Of a DNA stretch of 64,000 nucleotides, positions 50,942 through 60,437 are shown in pieces. Position 1 is the stretch's first letter. Every line of letters starts with the position of its first letter. The notes beneath the pieces are model-generated. The model was given only the letters and a program-made list of their open reading frames with translations. It made no database searches and had not been told where the DNA came from. The stretch lies in NCBI GenBank assembly GCA_964395095.1, contig CAYMZZ010000013.1, positions 108,391 to 172,390 of the forward strand, read 5' to 3'. The position numbers and the translations under genes are program-made. This DNA is from CAYMZZ01 sp964395095 (lineage in GTDB: Bacteria; Bacteroidota; Bacteroidia; Chitinophagales; Chitinophagaceae).

Positions 50942-52660
50942 TCAATGACTGTCTCTTGTAACCTGCGATCCGGAGCTTCCCTGCAAAAAATCCAGGTCGG
51001 CCCCCTTGTCGGCGCCCATCACGTGCTTTATATAGAGACTCACATATCCGCGGCTGGCCGCGGGGGTTGGTGGCTGCCAGGCGGCTCGGCGGCGAGCCAG
51101 TTCTTCATCCGGCACGTGGAGCCAGAGTTTGCGGGCCGGCACATCCAGTTCTATGATATCGCCATTCTGCACCAGGGCCAGGTTGCCGCCAATGGCCGAT
51201 TCGGGCGATACATGCAACACGGCCGTGCCATAAGCCGTGCCACTCATGCGTCCATCGGATATGCGCACCATATCGCGAATGCCTTTTTCCAGTATTTTTT
51301 TGGGCAGGGCCATATTGCCCACCTCGGGCATACCGGGATAGCCAACGGGTCCTACATATTTCAGCACCATCACGCAGGTTTCATCAATGTCGAGGTTGGG
51401 GTCATCTACCCGCGCATGGTAGTCTTCAATACTTTCAAACACCACGGCTCTTCCCTTGTGTTGCATCAGCGCAGCGCTGGCCGCCGAGGGTTTAATCACG
51501 GCGCCGTTCTCCGCAAGATTACCCTTCACAATCACGCATCCCGCTTCGGGAATCAGGGGCTTGTCGTAGGCAGCAATCACTTCCCGGTCATAACAGTCTG
51601 TATTCCCCAAAATATTTTCCAGATGATTTTTACCGGTGACGGTCACCACATTTTTGTGCAGTAGATCGCGCAGCTCGTGCAATACCACTGGCAGGCCACC
51701 GGCATAGTAAAAATCTTCCATCAGAAATTTGCCAGAGGGCATCAGGTTGAGCAGGAGGGGGATTTTGCTGCCGAGGCGGTCAAAATCGTCCAGCTCAAGC
51801 GGCACGCCTATGCGGCCGGCAATGGCCATGAGGTGGATAATAAAATTGGAAGAACCACCCACGGCCGCATTCACCATGATGGCATTTTCAAAAGCTTCGC
51901 GCGTGAGGATCTTATCGATGGTCAGGTCTTCTTTTACCATTTCTACTATTCGGCGTCCGCTGAGCTGGGCCATCACTTTTTTGCGACTATCGGCCGCGGG
52001 TATGGCGGCGGCGCCACTGAGGGTAAGGCCCAGCGATTCCACCATACAGGCCATGGTGCTGGCTGTGCCCATGGTCATGCAATGACCAATACTTCGGCTC
52101 ATACAGCTTTCAGCATACTCGCATTCTTCCTGGCTCATGCGGCCCGTCTTCATATCCTCATCAAATTTCCATACATGCGTGCCGCTGCCGATGGTTTGTC
52201 CCCGATAGCGCCCATTGAGCATGGGACCACCCGGCACCACAATAGTGGGCAGGCCCACACTGGCGGCACCCATCACGGTAGAAGGAGTGGTTTTATCGCA
52301 ACCCGTCAGCAATACCACCCCATCGAGGGGATTGCCGCGAATGGATTCTTCCGCGTCCATACTGGCCAGGTTGCGAAACAGCATGGCCGTGGGTTTCAGC
52401 AGCGTTTCGCCCAGGCTCATGATAGGAAACTCGAGCGGAAAACCACCCGCTTCCAGCACGCCTCGCTTCACCGCTTCGGCATGGCTACGAAAATGCGCAT
52501 TGCAGGGGGTGAGCTCACTAAAAGTATTGCAGATGCCGATAACGGGGCGCCCATCAAACATATCGGTGGGCATGCCCTGGTTTTTCATCCAGCTTCGATA
52601 GATAATTCCGTCTTTGTCTTTGCGGCCAAACCAGTCGTGGCTGCGCAGTTTCTTTTGCAT
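50942..52660 (-). CDS. IlvD/Edd-family pentonate (arabonate/xylonate) dehydratase
   Basis: A 572-residue iron-sulfur dehydratase. CNTFSELTPCNAHFR (Cys53), TGCDKTTPS (Cys121) and SIGHCMTMGTAST (Cys194) match, with a constant offset, the three cysteine ligands of the [2Fe-2S] cluster in characterised arabonate and xylonate dehydratases. RISDGRMSGTAYG holds the catalytic Ser. The SELTPCNAHFR wording favours the sugar-acid branch over dihydroxyacid dehydratase (IlvD). It converts a pentonate (possibly hexonate) to the 2-keto-3-deoxy acid used by the FAH-family enzyme. It is the first gene of the reverse-strand operon; the 265 bases upstream hold its promoter, not clearly resolved. Confidence 0.92.
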   Translation of the reverse strand: MQKKLRSHDWFGRKDKDGIIYRSWMKNQGMPTDMFDGRPVIGICNTFSELTPCNAHFRSHAEAVKRGVLEAGGFPLEFPIMSLGETLLKPTAMLFRNLASMDAEESIRGNPLDGVVLLTGCDKTTPSTVMGAASVGLPTIVVPGGPMLNGRYRGQTIGSGTHVWKFDEDMKTGRMSQEECEYAESCMSRSIGHCMTMGTASTMACMVESLGLTLSGAAAIPAADSRKKVMAQLSGRRIVEMVKEDLTIDKILTREAFENAIMVNAAVGGSSNFIIHLMAIAGRIGVPLELDDFDRLGSKIPLLLNLMPSGKFLMEDFYYAGGLPVVLHELRDLLHKNVVTVTGKNHLENILGNTDCYDREVIAAYDKPLIPEAGCVIVKGNLAENGAVIKPSAASAALMQHKGRAVVFESIEDYHARVDDPNLDIDETCVMVLKYVGPVGYPGMPEVGNMALPKKILEKGIRDMVRISDGRMSGTAYGTAVLHVSPESAIGGNLALVQNGDIIELDVPARKLWLHVPDEELARRRAAWQPPTPAASRGYVSLYIKHVMGADKGADLDFLQGSSGSQVTRDSH

Positions 52661-52925
52661 GAAACCCGTTTTTGTTGAGCAGTCTAAATATAGCCAATGC
52701 CGCTGGAATCAGTGCTTTTGTCGGGAAAATTGGGAGTTGATTACTTGCTGATTTATTTATTGCGCAAATTTTGCAGAATAATGACACGCAACTTTGCAGC
52801 AAAGGCAAGAATGGGGTAAAGATAACCGGGTCAGAATTACACCTGGATTGACCTATTTTAGAAGCTGCAAACAGGGGCGATAACCATATGGCGATGCCCG
52901 GAGACTACTATTTTGATTTTGGCCT

Positions 52926-54161
52926 ATGTTTTTTGATTTTAATTTGAAGAGTTCATTATTGCTCATCTTTTTTGTGCATGGAGTTGTATTTACACTCTTC
53001 TTATTACACAAATACTTCCGAACAAAGAACAAAGCTGCCGGCTGGCTGGCTGCATTCATATTCCTCTGCTGCCTGTATATTTTTCCTTTCATGACGGGAT
53101 ATGCGGGTTGGTATTCCGGCGGAGTTTATCGTGACACTTTGTTTTATTTCCCATTTCAGCAACTGCTGCTGATACCACCGGTCTTATACTTTTATTTTAA
53201 TTCATTGCTGGATGCAGGCTTTAAGATGTCTTCAAAGGATTATCTGCATTTTATTCCGGCAGTGCTGTATCTTATTTATAGCCTGGTAATTTTTGTGATG
53301 GACAAATGGCTGTATGGCGATGATTACTTTTATTCCGACGGCAGGGATAAAGATTTTTCACCCTGGTACCAGCTTGCAGGATTTTTATCATTTGCCGGAT
53401 ACCTGCTGGCCAGTCTGCAGGTTTTCAGGCGCTACAAGAAAATCAGCTATGATACTTTAAGCTATGCATCCTCCGTTCAATTTCGCTGGGCCCGCAACTT
53501 TTTGATTGGCTTGTTGCTTCTTTGGTTGATTCGTGCTGTCTTTTTTGTCAGTAATCCGGAATGGGATGAGTTTGGTCGAAAATTCTGGTATTATCTTTCC
53601 TTCTCCCTTCTCTTTTATTGGTTTTCTATCATGGGTCTGATGAATTCCCTGCGATCGCATGTATCATTACATGGCTTGTCGGATGATCCATTGCCAGACG
53701 TGAAAATGCCGGATTCCTCGGCAATACCAGCGCCGGAGGCAAGCCTGGCCGGCACGGAAAAGCCACCCGAATCCATAAAAGAAGGCGGGAAACCGGCAAA
53801 AGATGAGCCCGCCGACTTACTTGAGTTAAAAGCCAAATTGGAGGCAGGTATGCAGCTCATGCGACTCTACGAGAACCCAAGCCTTACCATTACCGACCTG
53901 AGTCGGGAACTACAATTATCGCCCCGGCAGATTTCCGGATTCATCAATAAGGTATATCAGACGAACTTTAATGACTATGTTAACCAGTATCGAATCAGGG
54001 CGGTTTTGGAAAAGCTGGAGCAGGGCGAGCATCTCAGGCATACATTGTTGAGCATCGCGTTCGATTGCGGATTCAACTCAAAATCCACGTTTCACCGGGC
54101 ATTTGTGAAGTCTACCGGTCAGTCTCCGCGCAACTATCTGAAACATAAGGAGGGAAAATAA
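52926..54161 (+). CDS. Membrane-bound AraC-family regulator
   Basis: A 411-residue protein. About seven hydrophobic helices fill residues 5-235 (SSLLLIFFVHGVVFTLFLL, WLAAFIFLCCLYIF, LIPPVLYFYFN and others). A proline-rich linker (about 250-285) leads to an AraC double helix-turn-helix from about 310 to 405 (LTITDLSRELQLSPRQISGFINKVY and HTLLSIAFDCGFNSKSTFHRAFVKSTGQSPRNYL). The layout of a 7TM-like sensor fused to a DNA-binding domain is common in Bacteroidota and probably senses a membrane or periplasmic cue. It is co-directional with the serine hydrolase 66 bases downstream; target genes unknown. Confidence 0.88.
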   Translation: MFFDFNLKSSLLLIFFVHGVVFTLFLLHKYFRTKNKAAGWLAAFIFLCCLYIFPFMTGYAGWYSGGVYRDTLFYFPFQQLLLIPPVLYFYFNSLLDAGFKMSSKDYLHFIPAVLYLIYSLVIFVMDKWLYGDDYFYSDGRDKDFSPWYQLAGFLSFAGYLLASLQVFRRYKKISYDTLSYASSVQFRWARNFLIGLLLLWLIRAVFFVSNPEWDEFGRKFWYYLSFSLLFYWFSIMGLMNSLRSHVSLHGLSDDPLPDVKMPDSSAIPAPEASLAGTEKPPESIKEGGKPAKDEPADLLELKAKLEAGMQLMRLYENPSLTITDLSRELQLSPRQISGFINKVYQTNFNDYVNQYRIRAVLEKLEQGEHLRHTLLSIAFDCGFNSKSTFHRAFVKSTGQSPRNYLKHKEGK

Positions 54162-54227
54162 GTATCAGATCACGATCTGGGACCTTTTATTCAAGGCATA
54201 GTTCCAATTTTGAGAAAATTTATTTCC

Positions 54228-55874
54228 ATGCGAGGAATTATTGCGCCCATCTTGTTTACCGTATGCCTCATCATCAATCAAAAAAGCTATGCACAGATTG
54301 ACCGTTCGCGGCTACACCAGTTCGATAGTATAGCCACCCAGGACGTGCCCCCAAAGGCACCGGGCATTGCGACGGCCATCATTGAAAACGGCGAAGTAGT
54401 TTATAAGAAGGTTGCCGGCTATGCCAGTTTTGTCGATTCATCGCTGATAACAGGGGATACCCGGTTCAACCTGGCCTCGAATGGTAAACAATTCACAGCC
54501 CTTACCCTGCTTTGGTTGGAGGAACAGGGCAAATTGAAGCTGTCTGATGATATTCGGGTTTACCTGCCTGAGCTGTTTCCGGGTATGCAAACTTCAATTA
54601 CCCTGATGCATCTCCTGACGCATACCAGTGGCATCAGAGACGTATACGATTTATGGTGGCTGCAGGGACTTACCTGGTGGGAGCACAGTTTTGCCAACGT
54701 AGATGCGCTCGCCTTGATAGCAAAGCAAGAGGATCTCAACTTTGCGCCGGGTACCGAGTATTTGTACAGCAATAGCAACTATATTCTATTGGCGCTGATT
54801 GCTGAAAAAGCCTCAGGCAGGACTTTTGTTGATCTGACGAATCAACTGTTCAGGGAACTGGGTATAAAAGCCACCTCCTTTGTAAATGATTACCAACAGA
54901 TCAATGGGCCCATTGCCAAAGCTTACTTCAATTTCGCTACCTGGAGCAGCTACGATTGGATATGGAATGTGCAGGGCGATGGCAATTTGTTTTCTACCCT
55001 GAATGATCAGATTCAATGGGAAAGACTGATACAGGGCAAGGGGGAAACCTCGATCAGCAAAGCACTTATTCAGCGAAGCCAGCAATTAGCGGAGCCGCGG
55101 TATACGGAACGATACGGATATGGGCTAGAGTTTGGAAAATACAAGGGTCTCGCATATCGCTTTCACGAAGGCGCCACCGGCGCCTGGAAAGCCAATTTCC
55201 TCCGATTTCCGGAAAGAAATATCTCCATCCTCACACTTACCAATACCGGCAAAGCCATTCCCGCCATGCAATCAAGGCAAATGGCGGACCTTTTCTTGAA
55301 CTTGCCCGCAGAAAAAAGCATGTACAGCACCCGGCCTGCTAAGGCCGGCAGCCCTGTTGCCATTAGCGACATTACAGGCATTTATCTCACAGCGGAAGAT
55401 TTTGCCATGGAGTTTCTGGAAGAAAATGGAAAATTGTGGCTCCGTCGGTTTGGTCGCAACGATGTTGAACTGGAGCGGGAAGGAGCCAATATTTTTCGGC
55501 AAAAATATGATACAGCCTTTCGGCAGGAGTTTATCCGAAAACCCAATGGGGATATGGAAGTAACGGTGTACTATACCACGCATGCGCCCTATTCATTAGT
55601 GAATACCAGGTATAACGGGGAGAAACTGGATTCGATTTCCTGGGAGGGCAGCTATACCAATCCCGAAACAGGGGCACAATTGGTCATTATTCGCCAGCAT
55701 GATCGACGATTTAAAGTAAAGCTGGCCAATAATGAAATCGATAGTGCCCTATTGTTGTCAGCAACAAAATTATTGGCCGGTAATATTGTGTTGACTCGTT
55801 CCCCCGGGGCTGGAGGGGGGAGGGACTTATTTCTCTCGACAGGGAGGATAAAGAAGGTTAGATTTATTTACTGA
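54228..55874 (+). CDS. Beta-lactamase-related serine hydrolase (class C / DD-peptidase fold)
   Basis: A 548-residue exported hydrolase. A signal peptide ends at KSYAQ. The catalytic SxxK is SNGK (Ser84, Lys87) in FNLASNGKQFTALTLLWL, and YSN is at 180-182 (EYLYSNSNY). The third motif is HEGATGAWKANFLRFP, an HxG form typical of esterase/peptidase relatives. Residues about 380-548 add a C-terminal beta domain of lipocalin-like character. True beta-lactamase activity is not implied; many such proteins are D-aminopeptidases or esterases. ATG 54228 is chosen over a TTG six codons upstream. Confidence 0.9.
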   Translation: MRGIIAPILFTVCLIINQKSYAQIDRSRLHQFDSIATQDVPPKAPGIATAIIENGEVVYKKVAGYASFVDSSLITGDTRFNLASNGKQFTALTLLWLEEQGKLKLSDDIRVYLPELFPGMQTSITLMHLLTHTSGIRDVYDLWWLQGLTWWEHSFANVDALALIAKQEDLNFAPGTEYLYSNSNYILLALIAEKASGRTFVDLTNQLFRELGIKATSFVNDYQQINGPIAKAYFNFATWSSYDWIWNVQGDGNLFSTLNDQIQWERLIQGKGETSISKALIQRSQQLAEPRYTERYGYGLEFGKYKGLAYRFHEGATGAWKANFLRFPERNISILTLTNTGKAIPAMQSRQMADLFLNLPAEKSMYSTRPAKAGSPVAISDITGIYLTAEDFAMEFLEENGKLWLRRFGRNDVELEREGANIFRQKYDTAFRQEFIRKPNGDMEVTVYYTTHAPYSLVNTRYNGEKLDSISWEGSYTNPETGAQLVIIRQHDRRFKVKLANNEIDSALLLSATKLLAGNIVLTRSPGAGGGRDLFLSTGRIKKVRFIY

Positions 55875-55959
55875 ATCAGCAATCGCACACTCTTCCCTTC
55901 ATCATGCCTGATTTCTTTTTCTGGAGTGTACGCAAGCTGCCATAAGTGTTCGCTACTGA

Positions 55960-57063
55960 TCATGGTTGCAGAACTGCCGGGTTGTAGGTTATATCTGTCA
56001 GCTCCAGCTTCAGCCAGGTCCAGTCACCCTCGTCCAGCCTCCAGGTTGAACGTAGGCGGGAAGGAACAAGGATGCCCTGGAACACTTTGTAATCCTCGAT
56101 GTCTATAATCCATTCATGCCGTTTGGCGGCGGCATCATTGTCTTTGTAGCGAAGGGCGGAAAAGCGGGTCACATCCCCATCGGCCGTAAAGTGAAAAGTA
56201 CCGCTCGCCTGAATGCCTGCATACTGCATGCTGGCCCTGGCGGTACTGTCGTCTATGGATTCCCAACTGATATAAGGGCTCAACGCCATGGAGGGGAACC
56301 AAACCATTTCGCCCAGAAAGCGCTGCATGGCGCCTTCATCCATTTTTTCACCCTTTGCCTCCACGATTTTCAGCAGCGAATTGAGTTTGATCAGCATTTC
56401 TCCCTTCCCCTTCTCCAATTTATCGCGGCCCTGAAAGTTCAGGAAGCTGTTCATTTTTACATCCACCGACCAAATGAAGCCGGGCTCATGCAGCGTGGTG
56501 TATTGTATGGCGGCGGCATCCAGCCATTTGTCTTTGCCGGGTTTAAGTTGCATGGCTGCTTTCTGCATCAGCCTGGCCTGGTTAATGCCGGCCTGGCCGA
56601 TGGCGCCGGAACGGCGCAGCCATTTCTTTACAGGATCGGGCAAGCGTGTTATGTCGTTTTCAGCAACTATCCTGCTACTCCCGGTTTGGTTACTATTCAA
56701 TAGCCGGCTGGTTTCTTCTTTCACCATGGTTCGGAACTGATAAGCCCCCAGCGACAGGAGCGACACAACCAGGATGATCAGGTTGGGCACGGTTCCCCAT
56801 TTAGCGTCTTTCCAAAAAAGGAAGACCAGGATCTGCGAACAGATGGCGGCCACAATACCGGCTATCCAGTTGTAGGGGGAGGCGAGAATAAACAAAATGC
56901 CGTATGTGAGCAGCACACAGGCAGTGAGCAGCCAGCAAAGGGCCAGGGGTCTCGATATCGGCAGGCTTAACTGTTTGATATCGGCCAGTCCCCAGCCCTT
57001 GGCAAAGCCCAATAAATGAATCAGGCCATGCAGCAGTATCAGGATGAAAAAAATAATTCGCAT
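55960..57063 (-). CDS. DUF6544/DUF6920-like membrane protein
   Basis: A 367-residue protein. Four hydrophobic segments lie in residues 1-115 (IIFFILILLHGLIHLLGFAKG, PLALCWLLTACVLLTYGILF, WIAGIVAAICSQILVFLFW, LIILVVSLLSLGAYQF). A soluble beta-rich domain follows with LPDPVKKWLRRSGAIGQ, GFIWSVDVKMNSFLNFQGRDKLEKGKGEMLIKLNSLLKIV and EMVWFPSMALSPYISWESID. This is the profile of a widespread protein family of unknown function. The name is from memory of the pattern and should be treated as approximate. It stands alone, transcribed toward the serine hydrolase. Confidence 0.75.
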   Translation of the reverse strand: MRIIFFILILLHGLIHLLGFAKGWGLADIKQLSLPISRPLALCWLLTACVLLTYGILFILASPYNWIAGIVAAICSQILVFLFWKDAKWGTVPNLIILVVSLLSLGAYQFRTMVKEETSRLLNSNQTGSSRIVAENDITRLPDPVKKWLRRSGAIGQAGINQARLMQKAAMQLKPGKDKWLDAAAIQYTTLHEPGFIWSVDVKMNSFLNFQGRDKLEKGKGEMLIKLNSLLKIVEAKGEKMDEGAMQRFLGEMVWFPSMALSPYISWESIDDSTARASMQYAGIQASGTFHFTADGDVTRFSALRYKDNDAAAKRHEWIIDIEDYKVFQGILVPSRLRSTWRLDEGDWTWLKLELTDITYNPAVLQP

Positions 57064-57174
57064 GGGGATGAATGGGATAAAGCGGGCAGGCGTGATTCCG
57101 GGCCTTTTCGCCTAAAATTACCCGATTCCTGCCCCCCGGGCAATACCCTAAATTTGCGATCCGCCTTCCTGCCT

Positions 57175-57585
57175 CTAGTTGCCCCGGTAGGTGGAATACC
57201 CAAATGGCGACACCGTAATCGGTACATGATAATGCTCATTGTCGGTGAGCTCGAATACCACTTCAATAAAGGGATAGAAACTTTTCCTGCCCTGGCTTTG
57301 AAAATAGGGGCTGGTATGGAAAGTGAGTTTGTAGATGCCGGTATTGTCCCGGCCATCCTGCTTCAGAAAACTGCCGATCCGGCCGTTCTTATCCGTGACC
57401 TTTTCTTCCAGCAGCACCCAGTTTTTGTTTTTATCCTGTTTGGAAAGGCTGATGGTAACATCGGGAGCGGGCCTGCCGGCTCCAATATCCAGGATATGAC
57501 TGGAGAGCTGATAGCTTTGCTGCTGGGCACTGGCGCTAAACGAAAGACTGAGGAGGAAAAGGGTAACACTAAGCCAATTCTTCAT
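57175..57585 (-). CDS. Exported 5-hydroxyisourate hydrolase / transthyretin-like protein
   Basis: A 136-residue transthyretin-fold protein with a signal peptide (KNWLSVTLFLLSLSFSASAQ). QLSSHILDIGAGRPAPDVTISL holds the N-terminal catalytic His region and DGRDNTGIYKLTFHTSPYF the middle. HYHVPITVSPFGYSTYRGN matches the C-terminal signature, in which the usual final YRGS is YRGN. HIU hydrolase opens 5-hydroxyisourate in urate breakdown. Periplasmic forms exist, but no other urate genes are in the window. ATG 57585 is preferred because it begins the signal peptide; ATG 57624 is the longer option. Confidence 0.88.
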   Translation of the reverse strand: MKNWLSVTLFLLSLSFSASAQQQSYQLSSHILDIGAGRPAPDVTISLSKQDKNKNWVLLEEKVTDKNGRIGSFLKQDGRDNTGIYKLTFHTSPYFQSQGRKSFYPFIEVVFELTDNEHYHVPITVSPFGYSTYRGN

Positions 57586-57715
57586 GATTCGGGTTTTATT
57601 GTTGAAAGGAATAACCATGGGCATGAATCCACCAGAAGGAGTGAATCATGCCAGCGGTTACCCAGCAACAGCGAGGCAGGGTAAATGTTGAAGAATTAAA
57701 TCACCGGCGGCTGTT

Positions 57716-58087
57716 TTAACGTTTTATTGCGGCTTTCTGATCTATCTCTTTTATCCTCGCCCTTACCAGCCGCTCGATCAGTTCTTGTTCCAGTGGTTTT
57801 TGGGGACTAAACTCGATGACGGTGGAGGAGTTTTTATGATGGGAAAATGCAGCGCGATTTTGGTTCAGCACCTGGCCTTCCATGATAAAGAAAGAGAGAT
57901 GCGTTTTCGAGGATCGGAATCCCAGGGCCCTTTTGCCCTTATAATAAAAGAAGGGAACCCCCCGGCTTAGCCGCTCTTCGGCCTGCGGCATTATCCGCAG
58001 TATCTGCCGGCGGATTTTTTCGAGGGCTATTCTCTCCGCATCAGGCAATTGATCGAGATAGTGAGTTACTTCATTATTGGCATTCAT
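57716..58087 (-). CDS. DUF1801 (YdhG-like) protein
   Basis: A 123-residue cytoplasmic protein. The start NANNEVTHYLDQLPDAERIALEKIRRQI is the helical N-terminus. EERLSRGVPFFYYKGKRALGFRSSKTHLSFFIMEG is the core strand region shared with YdhG/frataxin-like Fra proteins of the DUF1801 family. Some members act in iron delivery, but most are uncharacterised. It lies between the HIU hydrolase and GNAT genes on the same strand with gaps of about 130 and 45 bases. Confidence 0.82.
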   Translation of the reverse strand: MNANNEVTHYLDQLPDAERIALEKIRRQILRIMPQAEERLSRGVPFFYYKGKRALGFRSSKTHLSFFIMEGQVLNQNRAAFSHHKNSSTVIEFSPQKPLEQELIERLVRARIKEIDQKAAIKR

Positions 58088-58132
58088 TCACTCTGTATTA
58101 GCGGGTGTTTACCATGAAAAGAAATGGCGGAT

Positions 58133-58624
58133 TTATTCAGTCGGGTTAGCCACCTCCAGCAAATCAATCTCCAAAAATTTGCTGCCGGCAATCGGGTTGA
58201 AACGATAGGGGGCAATTTCCTTAAACCCTAATTTTTGATAAAGACCAATGGCGGATTGCATCGAGGGTAATGTATCGAGCCGCATGTGGCGATAACCGGA
58301 TGATCGGGCGATCTCGAGGGCTTTCAGCAAAAGCTTTTCCCCCAGGCCACGGCCCCGGACTTCTTTACTCAGATACATTCTTTTGAGTTCACAAATGTCT
58401 TCTTCTATTTTTCGGATACCAAAGCAACCGATCAGCGATTGGTCGAAGAAGGCGAGCACAAAAGCGCCATTGGGTTTTGCATACAGGGTGGATAGTTCCT
58501 CCAGTTCCTTGTCAAAGTTCTGGAAACCCAGGTCCACCCCAATATCGGCGGAATAGGCGAGCAGCAGCTTCCTGGCCAGGTCAAAATCTTCTTCGCGATT
58601 GGCTTGTAGGGTGAGGAGGCCCAT
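58133..58624 (-). CDS. GNAT-family N-acetyltransferase
   Basis: A 163-residue acetyltransferase. LKRMYLSKEVRGRGLGEKLLLKALEIAR is the acetyl-CoA pyrophosphate-binding motif (R/Q-x-x-G-x-G/A form, here RGRGLG). HMRLDTLPSMQSAIGLYQKLGFKEIAPYRFNPIAG is the C-terminal motif B with the conserved aromatic LYQKLGF. Substrate unknown. Confidence 0.9.
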   Translation of the reverse strand: MGLLTLQANREEDFDLARKLLLAYSADIGVDLGFQNFDKELEELSTLYAKPNGAFVLAFFDQSLIGCFGIRKIEEDICELKRMYLSKEVRGRGLGEKLLLKALEIARSSGYRHMRLDTLPSMQSAIGLYQKLGFKEIAPYRFNPIAGSKFLEIDLLEVANPTE

Positions 58625-58713
58625 GAGTAAAAGAGTTGCTGGTTCAAACTTATGGAAAAGTGGGCGAAGGGCACTATGGTATTTACGACATCTTGCTGGG
58701 TAATTTGCGCATT

Positions 58714-60210
58714 TTACTTGAACTGGCCAAAAGGATCTGTTTTAAATACAGCCACATGAGCAGGCCGACCGTATCCATTATAACCAGCCTCGGATGCCAC
58801 AATCAGATAGCCACCATCTGCGGTGGTAATAATTGATCTACCAAAGTAGAATACTCCGGTTTCATAATGCAAGCTATTCCACTCTTCAATCCCATTTGAG
58901 TTAAACTTATTTGTTTGTAAAGCCTTAGAATAAGGGTCCATATCGGTAAAGCCAGTGGTTATGATACCAGCATCGGCAGTTTCTGTGGCAGATAGTGTGA
59001 ATGATAATTGCTGACCGTATGAAATATTTCTTATTTCATTGCCGTCTTGTGATATTTCAATAATTCTACCTTTTCTATCAGAGGCAACCCCCCAACTGGT
59101 ACCTATCAATGTAATATTACCGTTAGATCTTTGTATGATTTTGCCGGCAATATCAAATCTGCTATCTCCAAAAGTTGTTTGCCAAATTTGTTCTCCCTCA
59201 TTTGTGAGCTTTAGGATCCAAAAATCTTGTTGCTCAGATATGCCCCCTGAAACATATTGTTCATAGGTCAATCCATTATTTTCCATTGTTCCCAAAACAA
59301 AGATGTCGTTTGTAGCAGTTAATTGTATGTCATAAAAGAATGCACGAATTGATGGGTGGAAATTCTTTTCCCAAATTTGATTGCCAGTAGGGTCCAGTTT
59401 GGTCAATATACCTTCTTGTAAGGTTATACCTACTGTACCTACCTTACCACCGGCAATAAAGATATTCCCGTTGCCGTCCTCTGCGACGCCTCTGATTTCT
59501 TCATAGTTCGCAAACTCTTTGTGCCACAATAAATTCCCATCAGAGTCAATCTTAACCAAATTGCGAAGGCAAACAACTAAGAGGTTTCCTGCTGATAGAG
59601 TTGCAGCAACATCATAAGCTGGACCAACATGAAAGGGGTAGTATTTTTTCCATATTTCGTTGCCGACAGAGTCTATTTTCATGGCAAATAAGTGGCTGCC
59701 ATTCAAATACGCGCCATCAATATACGATGCTCCTAAGATGATATAGGACTTGTCAGGCATTTCGACGATTTGTTTTGCTTCACCGCCGCCTGGTTGCAAT
59801 GCATTTATGTATCTATCGTATTCATATAGTTTTAAAAACCTCAGGTAGTACTTCTCAGTTCTGAATGAAAATGGCTTTATGGTTTTATTGCCCTTGCTAT
59901 CTTTTGCAATGATTTGACCAGAGTAGTTGGTTAGTTCAGTCAACTCCTTAAAACTGAATTTTTGGACTACCAGATTCGAATCAACGGGTTGCTCATTCAG
60001 CCATACATCATATTTCACAACTTCTCCTTCCGGATCTCGCGAAACAGTCCAACTTATTTCAGCTCTATCATGGAAAACACTATCGATCATTATATCAAAG
60101 CTGTCAGGATTTAAGTTTATTGGGTCTGGGGGATCAGGAACAACTGCCTCTTTTTTGGAACAGGCAAGAAGTTGGAAAACAATAAGAAAAAAGGTAAATC
60201 TGAATTTCAT
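58714..60210 (-). CDS. Lipoprotein with FnIII domain and propeller-like repeats
   Basis: A 498-residue lipoprotein (signal FFLIVFQLLAC). Residues about 35-125 are a fibronectin III-like domain (DRAEISWTVSRDPEGEVVKYDVWLNEQPV). Residues about 140-495 repeat blocks of the type KIDSDGNLLWHKEF, KLDPTGNQIWEKNF, KLTNEGEQIWQTTFG and KFNSNGIEEWN. These are quinoprotein-like or SBBP-type propeller blades common in Bacteroidota surface proteins of unknown role. The gene is visibly more AT-rich than its left-hand neighbours and marks the start of the accessory right end. Confidence 0.82.
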   Translation of the reverse strand: MKFRFTFFLIVFQLLACSKKEAVVPDPPDPINLNPDSFDIMIDSVFHDRAEISWTVSRDPEGEVVKYDVWLNEQPVDSNLVVQKFSFKELTELTNYSGQIIAKDSKGNKTIKPFSFRTEKYYLRFLKLYEYDRYINALQPGGGEAKQIVEMPDKSYIILGASYIDGAYLNGSHLFAMKIDSVGNEIWKKYYPFHVGPAYDVAATLSAGNLLVVCLRNLVKIDSDGNLLWHKEFANYEEIRGVAEDGNGNIFIAGGKVGTVGITLQEGILTKLDPTGNQIWEKNFHPSIRAFFYDIQLTATNDIFVLGTMENNGLTYEQYVSGGISEQQDFWILKLTNEGEQIWQTTFGDSRFDIAGKIIQRSNGNITLIGTSWGVASDRKGRIIEISQDGNEIRNISYGQQLSFTLSATETADAGIITTGFTDMDPYSKALQTNKFNSNGIEEWNSLHYETGVFYFGRSIITTADGGYLIVASEAGYNGYGRPAHVAVFKTDPFGQFK

Positions 60211-60437
60211 GCTCAGGAGATTATTCGACAGTGGATCAGTCGATCAATATACAAAAATTTCAATGAAAGCAAAAGTGTTTGCCATTCCCTGCAATGTCGT
60301 TGACAATTATTAGTATAATTGCCACGGCTTTGATTGATTTGTTCTAGGCCTCAATTTAAAATATTTAACAGATTTGGCCAATTACGCTTCAGTTGAGCAA
60401 AAGTAATTTAGTTAACTACAATACCGATTGGAGGTCA

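Noticed and set aside
51677..52678. 333-codon forward frame opposite the dehydratase
   Set aside because: Antisense to an IlvD/Edd gene with all cysteine ligands in place; the frame is His-rich and of low complexity, typical of a shadow.
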